A DNA stretch of 64,000 nt from Thiohalospira halophila DSM 15071. GTDB taxonomy: Bacteria > Pseudomonadota > Gammaproteobacteria > Thiohalospirales > Thiohalospiraceae. A program made the translations under genes and the position numbers. Where the stretch lies: the NCBI RefSeq assembly GCF_900112605.1, contig NZ_FOMJ01000003.1, forward strand, positions 124,001 through 188,000, written 5' to 3'. Positions 25,621-36,828 of the stretch are shown here, piece by piece. Within the stretch, counting starts at the first letter, position 1; each line of letters starts with the position of its first letter. The notes under the pieces were generated by a model. The model did no database searches, was not told the DNA's origin, and was given only the letters and a program-made list of their open reading frames with translations.

Positions 25621-26769
25621 TCAATCCGCCTGGCGCCGCAGGAAGGCCGGGATATCCAGGTAGTTGTACTCGTCGTCGCCCTGGTTGCCCTGCCCGGTGG
25701 TGCCGTCCCCGGCGGCCTTGTTGCGGATCACCGTGGGGCGGTCGAGCTCGTGGTAATCCATGTCGCCGGAGGCCTTGCGCTTGGGCATCTCCACGGTCTT
25801 CTCCGGCTCCGGAGACCGCCCGATGCCGGTGGCCACCACGGTGACGCGCATCTCGTTCTCCATGTCCATGTCGATGGCCGTACCCACGACCACATTGGCA
25901 TTGGCGTCGGCGAACTCGCGGACCGTGTCACCCACCTCGCCGAACTCGCCGATACTCATGTCCGGGCCAGCGGTGACGTTGACCAGAACGCCGCGGGCGC
26001 CGGCCAGGTCCACATCCTCCAGCAGCGGGCTGGAGACGGCCGACTCGGCCGCGGTACGCGCCCGGCCCTCGCCGGTCCCGCTGCCGCTGCCCATCATGGC
26101 CATGCCCATCTCCGACATCACCGCGCGCACGTCGGCGAAGTCGACGTTGATGAGCCCGGGCCGGGTGATGAGTTCGGCGATACCCTGCACCGCCCCGTAG
26201 AGGACGTTGTTGGCCGCCTTGAAGGCGTCCAGCAGGCTGGTGTTCTTGCCCATCACCGAGATCAGCTTCTCGTTGGGGATGGTGATGAGGGAGTCGACGT
26301 ACTCGCCCAGCTGCTGGATCCCCTCGTCGGCCACGGAGGTCCGCTTGCCCCCCTCGAAGGGGAAGGGCCGGGTCACCACGGCCACGGTGAGGATGCCCAT
26401 CTCCCGGGCGATCTGGGCCACCACCGGCGCACCGCCGGTCCCCGTGCCGCCGCCCATACCGGCGGTGACGAAGAGCATGTCGGCACCCTCGATGCTCTCG
26501 ACGATGCGGTCCTTGTCCTCCAGGGCAGCCTGCCGGCCGATCTCCGGGTCGGCCCCGGCGCCGAGGCCCTTGGTCACCCCGTTACCCAGCTGCAGTACCG
26601 AACGCGCCGACGACTTCTTCAGCGCCTGGGCGTCGGTATTGGCGCAGATGAAGTCCACGCCATCCAGGTTCTGCTCCACCATGTGCTCGACCGCATTGCC
26701 GCCGCCGCCGCCAACGCCGAGCACCTTGATCACCGCATTCGGTGTATAGGAATCCATCAGTTCGAACAT
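25621..26769 (-). CDS. ftsZ: Cell division GTPase FtsZ
   Basis: This 382-residue tubulin homologue forms the Z ring. The nucleotide motifs [10 protein letters not shown] (19-27) and GGGTGTG (106-112) and the T7 loop [12 protein letters not shown] are intact. The C-terminal peptide [17 protein letters not shown], which binds FtsA and ZipA, is preserved after a polar linker. An 87-base spacer separates it from ftsA, long enough to hold an internal promoter or ribosome-site control, but I cannot point to one. Confidence 0.99.
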   Translation of the reverse strand: MFELMDSYTPNAVIKVLGVGGGGGNAVEHMVEQNLDGVDFICANTDAQALKKSSARSVLQLGNGVTKGLGAGADPEIGRQAALEDKDRIVESIEGADMLFVTAGMGGGTGTGGAPVVAQIAREMGILTVAVVTRPFPFEGGKRTSVADEGIQQLGEYVDSLITIPNEKLISVMGKNTSLLDAFKAANNVLYGAVQGIAELITRPGLINVDFADVRAVMSEMGMAMMGSGSGTGEGRARTAAESAVSSPLLEDVDLAGARGVLVNVTAGPDMSIGEFGEVGDTVREFADANANVVVGTAIDMDMENEMRVTVVATGIGRSPEPEKTVEMPKRKASGDMDYHELDRPTVIRNKAAGDGTTGQGNQGDDEYNYLDIPAFLRRQAD

Positions 26770-26856
26770 CGCTTGTTACCCCTTGGTCGTAATCCGTCCT
26801 GGCCTGCGGGCGGGTGCCCGCTCCCCTTGTCGCGTCGCTGTCCTGAAAGTCCGGTA

Positions 26857-28092
26857 TCAGAACCCCTGAAACCATCCGCGCATGCGCTCCAGCATGCCCT
26901 TGACCCCGTTGTTGTTCCGCTCTCGATCCATGAACCCTCCTCCCTTGTGCATTTGACCGAATCGCAACAGCCCCACGCCGGTGGCATGGATGGGGTTGCG
27001 GACCACGTCCACCAGCCCCGAGACCCCCTGCGGCAGCCCCAGCCGCACCGGCATGTGAAAGACCTCCTCGGCGAGGTCCACCGCGCCCTCCATGCGCGAA
27101 CTCCCGCCCGTGAGGACCACGCCGGCGGCACACAGGTCCTCGAAACCGGAGCGTCGCAGCTCCGCCTGGACCAGATTGAAGAGCTCCTCGTAGCGCGGCT
27201 CCACCACCTCCGCCAGGGTCTGGCGCGCCAGCCGCCGCGGCGGCCGGTCGCCCACCGAGGGGACCTCGATGGTCTCCTCGGAGGTCGCCAGCTGGCGCAG
27301 GGCGCAGGCGTACTTCACCTTGATCTCCTCGGCGTGCTGGGTGGGCGTGCGCAGGGCCACGGCGATATCGTTGGTCACCTGATCGCCGGCGATGGGGATG
27401 ACCGCCGTGTGGCGGATGGCGCCCTCGGCGAAGATGGCCATGTCGGTGGTGCCGCCACCCACGTCCACCAGGCAGACCCCGAGTTCCTTCTCGTCCTCGG
27501 TGAGCACGGAGTGGCTGGAGGCGAGCTGCTCCAGGATGATGTCGTCCACCTCCAGGCCGCAGCGGCGCACGCACTTGACGATGTTCTGCGCCGCCGACAC
27601 GGCCCCGGCCACCATGTGGACCTTGGCCTCCAGGCGCACTCCGGACATGCCCACGGGCTCCCGGATACCCTCCTGGGCATCGATGATGAACTCCTGGGGG
27701 ATCAGGTGGAGGATCTGCTGGTCCGCCGGGATCGCCACGGCGCGGGCCGCATCCAGCACCCGGTCCACGTCCCCCTGGGTGACCTCCTTGTCCCGGATGG
27801 CCACGATGCCGTGGGAGTTCAGGCTCTGGATGTGGCTCCCGGCGATGCCGGCGAAGACCGAGTGGATCTGGCAGCCTGCCATGAGTTCGGCCTCTTCCAC
27901 CGCCCGCTGGATGGACTGGACGGTGGACTCGATATTCACCACCACGCCCTTCTTCATCCCCCGGGAGGGGTGGGACCCGATGCCGATGACCTCGATGGTG
28001 CCCTCGGGATTCACCTCCCCCACGATGGCCACCACCTTGGAGGTCCCGATATCCAGGCCCACGATGAGATTTTTCTCGCCTCGTTTAGACAT
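26857..28092 (-). CDS. ftsA: Cell division actin homologue FtsA
   Basis: This 411-residue protein tethers FtsZ to the membrane. The phosphate-1 motif VGLDIGTSKVVAIVGEV, the phosphate-2 region CLVDVGGGTTDMAIF and the adenosine motif GVVLTGGSSRMEG are visible. The C-terminal amphipathic helix (VKGMLERMRGWFQGF) is the membrane-targeting sequence. The ATG directly follows the ftsQ TGA with no gap. Confidence 0.98.
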   Translation of the reverse strand: MSKRGEKNLIVGLDIGTSKVVAIVGEVNPEGTIEVIGIGSHPSRGMKKGVVVNIESTVQSIQRAVEEAELMAGCQIHSVFAGIAGSHIQSLNSHGIVAIRDKEVTQGDVDRVLDAARAVAIPADQQILHLIPQEFIIDAQEGIREPVGMSGVRLEAKVHMVAGAVSAAQNIVKCVRRCGLEVDDIILEQLASSHSVLTEDEKELGVCLVDVGGGTTDMAIFAEGAIRHTAVIPIAGDQVTNDIAVALRTPTQHAEEIKVKYACALRQLATSEETIEVPSVGDRPPRRLARQTLAEVVEPRYEELFNLVQAELRRSGFEDLCAAGVVLTGGSSRMEGAVDLAEEVFHMPVRLGLPQGVSGLVDVVRNPIHATGVGLLRFGQMHKGGGFMDRERNNNGVKGMLERMRGWFQGF

Positions 28093-28887
28093 TCATGCCC
28101 TCTCCCGTCGTCCGGCGTGGCCGCCCAGGCTCGGCGGCTCGCCCTCCCAGCGCACGGCAAATCCGTTGGTATAACGCAGATCCACGGCCTTGATGCGATC
28201 GGCCATGGGCTGCAGCGTCTCCGGCCAGCTGGCCAGGAAGCGCTGCAGGCGGTCGCGCCAGGCATCACGGCCCAGCACCACCTCGATTCCGTTGTTCAAC
28301 TCCAGCCTCCAGGCGCGGCGCCGATCCGCGGCGAGCCCCTGGAGCGACAGACCCGCCCCCTCCAGGGTCCGGCCCAGTTCCCGGAAGCGCCGGGCCATGT
28401 CCCCGGCCAGCGCCTCCGGACCGCGGAAGGTCGGAAGCCCCTCGGGAAGGCTCTCCGGCGCCGGGCGCAGTAGCACACCCTCGCGGCTGACCACGCCCCC
28501 GGCGTCCCAGCGCGCCAGGGGCCGGTGCTCGGTGACCTCGATCCCGAGGCGGTCGGGCCAGATCCGGCGAACGCGGGCCTCCGCGACCCAGGGGAGTGCC
28601 TCCACTGCCTTCCGGACGGCGGCTACATCCACGGCGAAGAAGCCGCTGTCGGCGTGGGGCGCCACCGCCCGGCGCACCGCATCGCCGTGGACCCGCTCCA
28701 GCCGCCCTTCCAGCTCCACGGCCTCCAGCGGCAGGGTCGCCGGGTCCTGCAGCCAGGAGAGCGCGGTGGCCGCCAGAGCCACCAGCACCAGACCGCCGGC
28801 AAAGGCCCCCAGCAGGCGCGGATCCAGCACCTCGTGCCAGCGGGGAGCGGCGTCGCGCCGCCGATCGTGGCGTTTCGCCTGACTCAC
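28093..28887 (-). CDS. ftsQ: Cell division protein FtsQ
   Basis: This 264-residue bitopic protein has one membrane segment (about 26-46), followed by a POTRA domain (LEAVELEGRLERVHGDAVRR) and a beta domain ending in VDLRYTNGFAVRW. It links early and late divisome parts with FtsL and FtsB. The start is a GTG that overlaps the ddlB stop as GTGA. Confidence 0.95.
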   Translation of the reverse strand: MSQAKRHDRRRDAAPRWHEVLDPRLLGAFAGGLVLVALAATALSWLQDPATLPLEAVELEGRLERVHGDAVRRAVAPHADSGFFAVDVAAVRKAVEALPWVAEARVRRIWPDRLGIEVTEHRPLARWDAGGVVSREGVLLRPAPESLPEGLPTFRGPEALAGDMARRFRELGRTLEGAGLSLQGLAADRRRAWRLELNNGIEVVLGRDAWRDRLQRFLASWPETLQPMADRIKAVDLRYTNGFAVRWEGEPPSLGGHAGRRERA

Positions 28888-29807
28888 GCCGCTCCCTCCC
28901 CACCGCCCTTGAGAGCGGCGCTGTCGAGTATGGTCCGCGCCAGGGCGGGAAAATCCAACCCCGCCGCCGCGGCGGCCATGGGAACCAGGCTGTGATCGGT
29001 CATGCCGGGCACGGTATTCACCTCCACCAGCCAGTCGGTCCCGTCGCCATCCCGGAGGATGTCCACCCGGCCCCAGCCGCGGCCATCCAGGGCCGCGAAG
29101 GCCGCGCGGGAGAGGCGCGCCATCGCCGCCTCGTCGGCCTCCGAGAGGCCCGCCGGGCAGTGGTAGCGGGTGGTCTGTTCGCTGTACTTGGCCGCGTAGT
29201 CATAGAAGCCCCTGGGGGTCTCCAGCCGGATGGCCGGCAGGGCCCGGTCCCCCAGCAGGGCGACGGTGTACTCCTCGCCGGTCACCCAGCGCTCGGCGAA
29301 GACCTCGTCGTCGTAGGCGGCGGCGGCCGCTCGGGCGGCCTCGAGGTCGGTGGCGCGCTCCACGCGGCTCATACCGATGCTCGAGCCCTCCCGGGCCGGC
29401 TTGACCATCAGGGGCAGCCCCAGCCGCGCGACCACCGCCTCCGGATCGGTCTCCGGGGTCAGCTCCGCCCAGTCCAGCGTGGGCAGACCGGCCCCGCGCC
29501 AGATCCGCTTGCTGCGCAGCTTGTCCATGGCCAGGGCGGAGCCGAGGACGCCGCTGCCGGTATAGGGGATCCCGAACGCCTCCAGGCAGCCCTGGATGAC
29601 CCCGTCTTCACCACCCCGGCCGTGGAGGGCGATGAAGGCCCGCTCCCAGCCGCCATCGACCAGCGCCCGCACGGCGGTGGGGCCGTCGACATCCAGCGCC
29701 TCGGCGCTCACCCCCGCCTGCTGCAGAGCGGCGAGGACCGCCCGCCCGCTCTTGAGCGAGATGGGCCGCTCCGCCGACCAGCCGCCCATGAGGACCACCG
29801 CCGTCAT
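28884..29807 (-). CDS. ddlB: D-alanine-D-alanine ligase
   Basis: The ATG at 29807 ([21 protein letters not shown]) gives 307 residues. It joins two D-Ala with ATP. The ATP-grasp signatures ALHGRGGEDGVIQG, PLMVKPAREGSSIGMSRV and EVNTVPGMTDHSL are present. It overlaps murB (ATGA) and ftsQ (GTGA). Confidence 0.97.
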   Translation of the reverse strand: MTAVVLMGGWSAERPISLKSGRAVLAALQQAGVSAEALDVDGPTAVRALVDGGWERAFIALHGRGGEDGVIQGCLEAFGIPYTGSGVLGSALAMDKLRSKRIWRGAGLPTLDWAELTPETDPEAVVARLGLPLMVKPAREGSSIGMSRVERATDLEAARAAAAAYDDEVFAERWVTGEEYTVALLGDRALPAIRLETPRGFYDYAAKYSEQTTRYHCPAGLSEADEAAMARLSRAAFAALDGRGWGRVDILRDGDGTDWLVEVNTVPGMTDHSLVPMAAAAAGLDFPALARTILDSAALKGGGEGAA

Positions 29808-30697
29808 GCCGCCACCCCCGCGATCCGGACCTCGGGCTCCAGGACGACGCCGTGGACGGCCCGGACTCGCTCGGCCATGCGGGCCATGAGCGCCTCGATG
29901 TCGGCACTGGTGGCCGCGCCGGTGTTGACGATGAAGTTGGCGTGCCGCTCGGAGACGCAGGCCCCGCCCACGCAGGCCCCCTTGAGGCCGGCCGTCTCCA
30001 GCAGTCGCGCCGCATGGTCGCCGGGGGGATTGCGGAAGGTGGAGCCCGCCGTGGCCTCCTGGACGGGCTGGGTGGCGCCGCGCTGCTCCAGCAGCTCGCG
30101 CACGCCCTCGCGGCCCCGACCGCCCGGCTCCAGGGCCAGTTCCGCGGCGGTGAACCACTCGCCCTCGGGGCCGCGGACGTGGCGATAGCCCACCTCGTAG
30201 TCCGCCGGCGTGCGCCGCCGCCGTTCTCCGGCGTGGTCCACGGTCTCCACCGCCACCACGCGCTCCCAGGTCTCGCCTCCGAAGGCGCCGGCGTTCATGG
30301 CCAGGGCCCCGCCCAGGGTGCCGGGGATCCCGCCCCAGAACTCGCCCCCGGTCATCCCCGACTTGCCGGCGAAGCGGGCGAGCTTGGCGCAGGGCACCCC
30401 GGCCCCGGCGCGCAGGGTCATCGCATCCTGCCACTCCAGGTCCGCCAGGCGGTTGGTGGTGGCGATGACCGTGCCGGGGAAGCCGCCGTCGCGCACCAGC
30501 AGGTTGGAACCCAGCCCCAGCCACAACAGCGGCTCCTCCGGCGACAGGCCGGCCAGGAAGGTCGCCAGGTCGTCGGCATCCGCCGGGCGATAGAAACGCG
30601 TCGCCGGCCCCCCGGTCCGCCAGGTGGTATGGCGGCTCAGGGGCTCGTCGGTGCGCAGCTCCCCGCGCAGAGCGGTGATCTCGGGAGCGGCCATCAT
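29804..30697 (-). CDS. murB: UDP-N-acetylenolpyruvoylglucosamine reductase
   Basis: This 297-residue FAD enzyme reduces enolpyruvyl-UDP-GlcNAc to UDP-MurNAc. Seen are [53 protein letters not shown] and the catalytic-Ser loop AGSTFRNP. Two adjacent ATGs (30697 and 30694) are possible. The second has the better distance from GGAGG, while the first makes an ATGA overlap with murC. Confidence 0.96.
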   Translation of the reverse strand: MMAAPEITALRGELRTDEPLSRHTTWRTGGPATRFYRPADADDLATFLAGLSPEEPLLWLGLGSNLLVRDGGFPGTVIATTNRLADLEWQDAMTLRAGAGVPCAKLARFAGKSGMTGGEFWGGIPGTLGGALAMNAGAFGGETWERVVAVETVDHAGERRRRTPADYEVGYRHVRGPEGEWFTAAELALEPGGRGREGVRELLEQRGATQPVQEATAGSTFRNPPGDHAARLLETAGLKGACVGGACVSERHANFIVNTGAATSADIEALMARMAERVRAVHGVVLEPEVRIAGVAA

Positions 30698-32130
30698 GCG
30701 CCCTCCTCCGCCAGCCGCCGGGGCAGTTCGCCGGCCAGGGCGCCGATGCTGCCGGCTCCCAGGGTGACCACGACGTCGCCGGCGCGGATCCGCTCCCGGA
30801 GGACGGCCACTGCCTCGTCGGCGTCGGCGGCGAAGACCGGCTCCGCACCACCCCGATCGCGGATGGCGCGGCAGAGGCTGCGACCATCGGCGGTGGGAAT
30901 GGGGTCCTCCCCGGCGGGGTAGACCTCCATCACCACCAGGTTCTCCACGCCGGCCAGGGTCCGGGCGAAGTCGTCCAGCAGATCCCGGGTGCGGGTGTAG
31001 CGATGGGGCTGGAAGACCACGTGGATCCGGCGGTCCGGCCACGCCTCGCTCACCGCCTCCAGCATGGCCGCCAGCTCCCGCGGGTGGTGGCCGTAGTCGT
31101 CCACCAGCGTGACGGGGCCGGCCGGCGTGGCCACCCCCTCGGTGACCTGGAAGCGGCGCCCGATCCCGGCGAAGCCCTCCAGGCCCCGGGCGATGGCGGC
31201 GGGCTCCACGCCCAGCTCCCGGGCCACCGCGGCGGCGGCCAGGGCGTTGCGCACGTTGTGCCGGCCGGGCAGATTCAGCCGCACCGTCTGCGGCTCGCCA
31301 TCCGGGAGGTGGAGCTCGAAGCGGGTCACCAGGCCATCGGCCTCCAGCCCCGTGGCGCGGACGTCGGCGCCGTCCTCCAGCCCGTAGGAAAGGACCGGCT
31401 TGGCCACCTCCGGGCGCAGGGCGCGCACCTCCGGATCGTCGTGGCAGAGCACCGCCAGACCGTAGAAGGGCAGGTGGCCCAGGAAGGTCAGGAAGGTCTC
31501 GCGCAGCCGCTGGAAGTCGCCGCCGTAGGTCTCCAGGTGGTCGGCGTCGATATTGGTAACCACCGCCACCACCGGCGTCAGGTGGAGGAAGGAGGCGTCA
31601 CTCTCGTCCGCCTCCGCCACCAGGTAGGGGCCGCCGCCCAGACGGGCATTGGCCGCGGCGCTGTTCAGGCGGCCGCCGATGACGAAGGTGGGATCCAGTC
31701 CCCCCTCCGCCAGCAGACTCGCCACCAGGCTGGTCGTCGTCGTCTTGCCGTGGGTCCCGGCCACCGCGATGCCGTAGCGGAAGCGCATGAGTTCGGCGAG
31801 CATCTCCGCCCGCGGCACCACCGGCACCCGCGCCTCCCGCGCGGCGACCCACTCCGGGTTGTCCGCGGTCACCGCCGACGAAGTGACCACCACGTCGGCA
31901 TCCGCCACCCGGGCCGGGTCGTGCCCACGCCCCACGGTGGCACCCAGTTCGGCCAGCCGGCGGGTGGCGTCGTTCTCGCCCAGGTCGGAGCCGGAGACGG
32001 CGTAGCCGAGATTCAGCAGCACCTCGGCGATCCCGCTCATGCCGGCACCGCCGATCCCGATGAAGTGGATCCGCCGGATGCGGCGCATCAGGGGTACTCC
32101 ACCCGGGTCCAGGGGGCGGGTCTCAGCCAT
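30694..32130 (-). CDS. murC: UDP-N-acetylmuramate-L-alanine ligase
   Basis: This 478-residue Mur ligase adds the first amino acid of the stem peptide. The N-terminal [22 protein letters not shown]-binding motif, the ATP loop [14 protein letters not shown], and [10 protein letters not shown] with [13 protein letters not shown] are family marks. GGGAGG precedes its ATG, which lies 8 bases inside the end of murG. Confidence 0.98.
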   Translation of the reverse strand: MAETRPLDPGGVPLMRRIRRIHFIGIGGAGMSGIAEVLLNLGYAVSGSDLGENDATRRLAELGATVGRGHDPARVADADVVVTSSAVTADNPEWVAAREARVPVVPRAEMLAELMRFRYGIAVAGTHGKTTTTSLVASLLAEGGLDPTFVIGGRLNSAAANARLGGGPYLVAEADESDASFLHLTPVVAVVTNIDADHLETYGGDFQRLRETFLTFLGHLPFYGLAVLCHDDPEVRALRPEVAKPVLSYGLEDGADVRATGLEADGLVTRFELHLPDGEPQTVRLNLPGRHNVRNALAAAAVARELGVEPAAIARGLEGFAGIGRRFQVTEGVATPAGPVTLVDDYGHHPRELAAMLEAVSEAWPDRRIHVVFQPHRYTRTRDLLDDFARTLAGVENLVVMEVYPAGEDPIPTADGRSLCRAIRDRGGAEPVFAADADEAVAVLRERIRAGDVVVTLGAGSIGALAGELPRRLAEEGA

Positions 32131-33214
32131 GGCTCACCTCCCGGCAGATGGCCGCCACCGTCTCCGCCGCCTCCGGCCGCGCCCGCTTGCGGGCCGCGGT
32201 GGCCATGGCCTGCAGCCCGCCCCGGCCCCTGGCGGCGTCGGCGGCGACCTCGTCCAGGGCGCGGGCGAGGTTCGCCGTCTCCAGCTGGTCCTGGGGCCAG
32301 AGCTGGGCGGCGCCCACATCGGCCAGGTAGGCGGCGTTGCGGGTCTGATGATCATCCACTGCGTGGGGGAAGGGTACCAGCAGGCTCCCCACGCCGGCCG
32401 CCGCCAGCTCCGCCACCGTGAGGGCCCCGGAGCGGGCGATAACCAGATCGGCCCAGGCGTAGGCGCTCGCCATGTCCTCCACGAAGGGGACTACCTCCGC
32501 AGCAACCCCGGCCTCGGCGTAGGTAGCCCGGGCCTCTTCCTGCTCGCGCTGGCCGGCCTGATGGTGGACCTCGACTTCGCCGCGCCGCTCCATGGCCGCC
32601 ACCGCCGCGGGTACGGTCCGGTTGAGCGCCAGGGCCCCCTGGCTACCCCCCAGGACCAGGATCCGCAGGGGCCCCTCCCGCCCCTGGAAACGCGCCGCCG
32701 GCTCTGGCAGCGCGGCGATATCGGCCCGGACCGGGTTCCCGGTCACCGTGGCGCCCACCCGCTCGGGGAAGGCGCCGGGGAAGGCGGCCAGTACCCGGGC
32801 CGGGCGCAGCCGCGCCAGGGCCCGATTGGTCAGGCCGGCGCTGGCGTTCTGTTCATGGATGATCAGCGGACGGCCGGTGAGGCGTGCCGCCAGCCCGCCG
32901 GGGCCGGCGGCAAAGCCACCCATGCCGAGTACGGCATCCGCCCCGCGCTGCGCGAGGATCCGGCGGGCACCGAGCACGGCCCGGGTCAGCCGCCACGGGG
33001 CGGCCAGCCAGCGGCCGGCCCCGTTGCCGCGCAGCCCCGCTACGCTCAGGGTATCCAGGTCGAAACCGGCCTCCGGCACCACGCGGGCCTCCAGGCCCTC
33101 GGCGGTGCCCAGCCAGCTCACCGTGTCCCCGGTGCTGCGCAGGGCCTCGGCCACCGCCAGGGCGGGGAAGATGTGTCCACCGGTGCCGCCGGCGGCGATG
33201 ACTAGGTGCGCCAT
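32123..33214 (-). CDS. murG: UDP-GlcNAc:lipid I N-acetylglucosaminyltransferase MurG
   Basis: This 363-residue GT28-type enzyme converts lipid I to lipid II on the inner face of the inner membrane. The ATG at 33214 ([20 protein letters not shown]) follows [38 protein letters not shown] and [20 protein letters not shown] are all present. It begins 13 bases inside ftsW. Confidence 0.98.
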   Translation of the reverse strand: MAHLVIAAGGTGGHIFPALAVAEALRSTGDTVSWLGTAEGLEARVVPEAGFDLDTLSVAGLRGNGAGRWLAAPWRLTRAVLGARRILAQRGADAVLGMGGFAAGPGGLAARLTGRPLIIHEQNASAGLTNRALARLRPARVLAAFPGAFPERVGATVTGNPVRADIAALPEPAARFQGREGPLRILVLGGSQGALALNRTVPAAVAAMERRGEVEVHHQAGQREQEEARATYAEAGVAAEVVPFVEDMASAYAWADLVIARSGALTVAELAAAGVGSLLVPFPHAVDDHQTRNAAYLADVGAAQLWPQDQLETANLARALDEVAADAARGRGGLQAMATAARKRARPEAAETVAAICREVSHG

Positions 33215-34398
33215 GCGCCCCTCCCGCGCCGGTGGCGCTGTGCGAAGCGGTTCTCGTGGTCCACGCGCAGCAGCAGGGCCAGGAGCAGGGCGGTACTCAC
33301 CACCGAGCTGCCACCATAGCTCACCAGGGGCAGGGTCAGCCCCTTGGTGGGCAGGACGCCCATGTTGACGCCGGCACTGATAAAGACCTGCAGCCCCAGC
33401 CAGAGGGCGATGCCGTAGGCGATATAGGCCGCGAAGATGCGACCGGCCGCCTCGGCGACTCGGGCGACCACCAGCCCGCGCACCACCAGCAGGCCGTAGA
33501 GGGCCAGGATGGCCAGCACCCCTATCAGCCCCAGTTCTTCGCCGATGACCGCGAAGACGAAGTCGGTGTGCGCCTCCGGCAGGTAGAAGAGCTTCTGCAC
33601 GGAGCCGCCCAGGCCCACCCCGGTCCACTCGCCGCGGCCGAAGGCGATGAGCGCCTGGGTCAGCTGAAAACCGCTGTTATAGGGGTCGGCCCAGGGATTC
33701 AGGAAGGCGGTCACCCGCTCCAGCCGATAGGGGGCGGAGACCACGAGCAACGCCACGACCCCGGCCGCCACCCCGGAGGCCGCGGCGAAGAGCCACAACC
33801 GGGCACCGGCCAGGAAGAGCACCCCCAGGACGGTGGCCGCCATGACCACGGCGGCCCCGAAATCGGGCTGGGCCAGCAGCAGGGTCCCGGCGACGGCCAG
33901 TAGCAGCAGCGGTTTGAAGAAACCGCCGGCCGAGGTCTGAACCTCTTCCTGGCGACGACCCACATAATCGGCGATGTAGACCAGCAGGGCGATCTTGAAG
34001 AACTCCGATACCTGGAGGTTCACCGGACCCAGGGGCAGCCACCGGGTCGCGCCGTTGACCTCCACCCCGACTACCAGGACCACCAGCAACAGGCCAAAGC
34101 CCAGCGCCAGCCCCGGTCCCGAGAGGCGCTGCCACTGGGCCAGGGGAGTGGTCACTACCAGCCACCCCAGCGCGGTCCCGGCGGCGTAGAAGACCAGCTG
34201 GCGCGCGACGTAGTGGAAGGGCGAACCGAGATTCCGATCGGCGATATCCATGGAGGCCGAGGCGACGATGACCAGCCCCAGCCCCACCAGCAAGGCCACG
34301 GCGAGGACCAGAAGGGGGTCGAAGGGCCAGGGCTGGCTGGTCGCGGCTCCGCCCCGGGGGCGATAGCCCTGCTGCAGACCGGACATTGCCTCGCTCAT
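33202..34398 (-). CDS. ftsW: Peptidoglycan polymerase FtsW
   Basis: This 398-residue SEDS protein has about ten membrane segments and polymerises lipid II at the septum with FtsI. Family motifs include PLAQWQRLSGPGLALG near residue 85 and the late GVLPTKGLTLPLVSYGGSSV. The N-terminal 30 residues are cytoplasmic. The ATG lies 7 bases after GGGGAGG and overlaps the murD stop as ATGA. Confidence 0.97.
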   Translation of the reverse strand: MSEAMSGLQQGYRPRGGAATSQPWPFDPLLVLAVALLVGLGLVIVASASMDIADRNLGSPFHYVARQLVFYAAGTALGWLVVTTPLAQWQRLSGPGLALGFGLLLVVLVVGVEVNGATRWLPLGPVNLQVSEFFKIALLVYIADYVGRRQEEVQTSAGGFFKPLLLLAVAGTLLLAQPDFGAAVVMAATVLGVLFLAGARLWLFAAASGVAAGVVALLVVSAPYRLERVTAFLNPWADPYNSGFQLTQALIAFGRGEWTGVGLGGSVQKLFYLPEAHTDFVFAVIGEELGLIGVLAILALYGLLVVRGLVVARVAEAAGRIFAAYIAYGIALWLGLQVFISAGVNMGVLPTKGLTLPLVSYGGSSVVSTALLLALLLRVDHENRFAQRHRRGRGAWRT

Positions 34399-35729
34399 GC
34401 CGCCCTCCCCGCCACTGCAGTGGCGAAGGCCTCGCCCCGCTGGGCGTAGCCATCGAACTGGTCGAAGCTGGCGCAGGCCGGCGACAGCAGCACGGTATCT
34501 CCGGGCTGCGCCAGCTCCCCGGCGCGGGCCACCGCCTCCGTCATGTCGGCGGCGGCGTGGACCGGGACGTGGGGCGCGAGGACCGCGGCGATGGTCGGGC
34601 CGTCCTCGCCCAGGGTCACCGCCGCTCGCAGCCGGCCCCGGCGTGCGGGCTCGGCCAGCGGGGCAAAGTCCTGGTCCTTGCCCTGCCCCCCGGCGATGAG
34701 GACCACCGGTACCTCGAGCCCCTCAATGGCCGCCAGGGCCGCACCGACGTTGGTGGCCTTGGAATCGTCGACCCAGGTCACGCCGTCGCTCTCCGCGACC
34801 CGGACACAGCGGTGGTCCAGGCCGATGAAGCCGGCCAGTGCGGTCCGCATGGCGGCCCGGGGCAGGCCGGCGGCCTCGCCCAGGGCCAGCGCCGCCAGCG
34901 CATTGGCGCGATTGTGCGCGCCCACGAGGGGCAGCTCCGCCGCCGGCATCACCCGCTCTTCCCCGCAGGCGAGCCAGGGTGTCCCGTCGGGGCCGGAGCG
35001 GATGCCCCAGTCGCCAGCAGCGGGCTCACCCAGGGTAAAGCCCCGGGTTTGACCCGGCCCCGAGAGGGCCGCCGAACGCGAGTCGTCGCAATTGACCACC
35101 AGGGTCTCCGCCCCCCGTGCGATACGCGCCTTGGCGGCGGCGTAGTCGTCCAGGTCGGCGTAGCGGTCCAGGTGGTCGGCGCTGACGTTGAGCACCGTCG
35201 CCGCCTTCGGCGCCAGGCTCTCGGTGGTCTCCAGCTGGAAGCTGGAGAGCTCCAGGATGTAGAGGGCCGGCTCGGGATCGGTGAGCAGCTCCAGGGCGGG
35301 CGGGCCGTAATTGCCCCCCACCCCGGCGCCCACGCCGGCCTCCGCGGCCATGGCGGCAAGCATGGCCGTCACCGTGGACTTGCCGTTGGAGCCGGTGATG
35401 GCGACCACCGGCGCAGTGGCGGCGCGGGCGAAGAGTTCGATATCGCCGATAATCTCCGCCCCGGCCGCCTCGGCCGCGGCGATGGCCGGAGTGGAACGGG
35501 CAATGCCGGGGCTGACGATGATCCGCCGGGCCTCGGCCAGAAGCCGGGCATCCAGGCCGCCGGTGATGATCGTCGCCCCCGGATGGGCACGCCGGGCCGC
35601 CTCCAGCTCCGGCGGCGCGCTCCGGGTATCCATGGCCACCACCGCCTCGCCGCGAGCGGCGAGATGCGCGAGGCAGGAGACGCCGGTGCGCCCCAGCCCG
35701 ATGACCACGTTGTTGGCGGAATCGCTCAA
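34395..35729 (-). CDS. murD: UDP-N-acetylmuramoylalanine-D-glutamate ligase
   Basis: This 444-residue Mur ligase adds D-Glu. The N-terminal VVIGLGRTGVSCLAHLAARG and the ATP loop AITGSNGKSTVTAML are clear. No ATG fits the family N-terminus. A TTG at 35729 with GGAGG 7 bases upstream gives MSDSANNVVIGLG, so I take TTG as the start. An ATG 5 bases earlier is out of frame and stops after two codons. Confidence 0.96.
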   Translation of the reverse strand: MSDSANNVVIGLGRTGVSCLAHLAARGEAVVAMDTRSAPPELEAARRAHPGATIITGGLDARLLAEARRIIVSPGIARSTPAIAAAEAAGAEIIGDIELFARAATAPVVAITGSNGKSTVTAMLAAMAAEAGVGAGVGGNYGPPALELLTDPEPALYILELSSFQLETTESLAPKAATVLNVSADHLDRYADLDDYAAAKARIARGAETLVVNCDDSRSAALSGPGQTRGFTLGEPAAGDWGIRSGPDGTPWLACGEERVMPAAELPLVGAHNRANALAALALGEAAGLPRAAMRTALAGFIGLDHRCVRVAESDGVTWVDDSKATNVGAALAAIEGLEVPVVLIAGGQGKDQDFAPLAEPARRGRLRAAVTLGEDGPTIAAVLAPHVPVHAAADMTEAVARAGELAQPGDTVLLSPACASFDQFDGYAQRGEAFATAVAGRAA

Positions 35730-35742
35730 CCCATTGCCTCCG

Positions 35743-36825
35743 TTACCGGACCTTCAGCGAGGCCAGACCGATGAGCACCAGGATCACCGTGGTGATCCAG
35801 AAGCGGACGATGATCCGTGGCTCCGGCCAACCCTTGAGTTCGAAGTGGTGGTGCAGCGGCGCCATGCGGAAGAACCGCCGCCCCGTGGCGCGGTAGCCGA
35901 GCACCTGGACCATGACCGACAGGGTCTCGGCGACGAACACCCCGCCCATGATGAAGAGCACCAGTTCCTGCCGGGTCACCACCGCCATGGCGCCCAAGGC
36001 CGCGCCCAGGGCCAGGGCGCCCACGTCGCCCATGAAGACCTGGGCCGGGTAGGCATTGAACCAGAGGAAGCCCAGCCCGGCGCCCACCAGGGCGCCGGCG
36101 AAGATGACCACCTCCCCGGCCCCGGCGACGAAGGGAATCCCGAGGTAATCCGCGAAGACGCCATGGCCCACGGCGTAGGCGAAGATCCCCATGGCCCCGC
36201 CTACCAGCACCGTGGGCAGGATGGCCAGGCCGTCCAGTCCGTCGGTGAGATTCACCGCATTGGAGGCGCCGACGATGACGAAGTAGGCCAGCAGGATGAA
36301 CAGCGGCCCCAGCTCCAGGTAGATCCCCTTCACGAAGGGGATGACCAGCTGGGTCTCGATACCGGCCGGGGCGGCATACCAGAGCCAGACAGCGGCGGCG
36401 AGGCCGGCCACCGACTGCCAGAAGTACTTGTAGCGCCCGCGCAGCCCCTGGGGATCCTTGAGGACCAGCTTCTTGTAGTCGTCCACCAGGCCGATGAGGC
36501 CGAAGGCCAGGGTCACCAGCAGGACCACCCAGACGTAACGGTTGGTGAGGTCGGCCCAGAGCAGGGTGGACAGCCCCAGCGCCACCAGGATGAGGGCGCC
36601 GCCCATGGTCGGCGTACCCGCCTTGTCCAGGTGGGACTCGGGACCGTCGTCGCGCACGGTCTGGCCTACCTTGTAGTAGGTGAGCCGGCGGATCATCCAG
36701 GGCCCGACGATGAAGGAGATCACCAGCGCCGTGAGCACCCCGAGGATGGCGCGCAGGGTCAGGTACCCGAAGACATTGAAGCCGGAGTGAAACTCCGTGA
36801 GCCACTGGCTCAGGTGATAGAGCAT
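35743..36825 (-). CDS. mraY: Phospho-N-acetylmuramoyl-pentapeptide transferase MraY
   Basis: This 360-residue membrane enzyme with about ten segments makes lipid I from undecaprenyl phosphate. The catalytic aspartate motifs [13 protein letters not shown] and [13 protein letters not shown], and the C-terminal histidine loop [15 protein letters not shown], are intact. It starts 3 bases after murF. Confidence 0.98.
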   Translation of the reverse strand: MLYHLSQWLTEFHSGFNVFGYLTLRAILGVLTALVISFIVGPWMIRRLTYYKVGQTVRDDGPESHLDKAGTPTMGGALILVALGLSTLLWADLTNRYVWVVLLVTLAFGLIGLVDDYKKLVLKDPQGLRGRYKYFWQSVAGLAAAVWLWYAAPAGIETQLVIPFVKGIYLELGPLFILLAYFVIVGASNAVNLTDGLDGLAILPTVLVGGAMGIFAYAVGHGVFADYLGIPFVAGAGEVVIFAGALVGAGLGFLWFNAYPAQVFMGDVGALALGAALGAMAVVTRQELVLFIMGGVFVAETLSVMVQVLGYRATGRRFFRMAPLHHHFELKGWPEPRIIVRFWITTVILVLIGLASLKVR

Positions 36826-36828
36826 GTG

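Noticed and set aside
25615-28473. A 952-codon frame on the plus strand opposite ftsZ and ftsA
   Set aside because: It covers two certain genes and the gap between them, and its protein shows only the reverse-complement composition bias.
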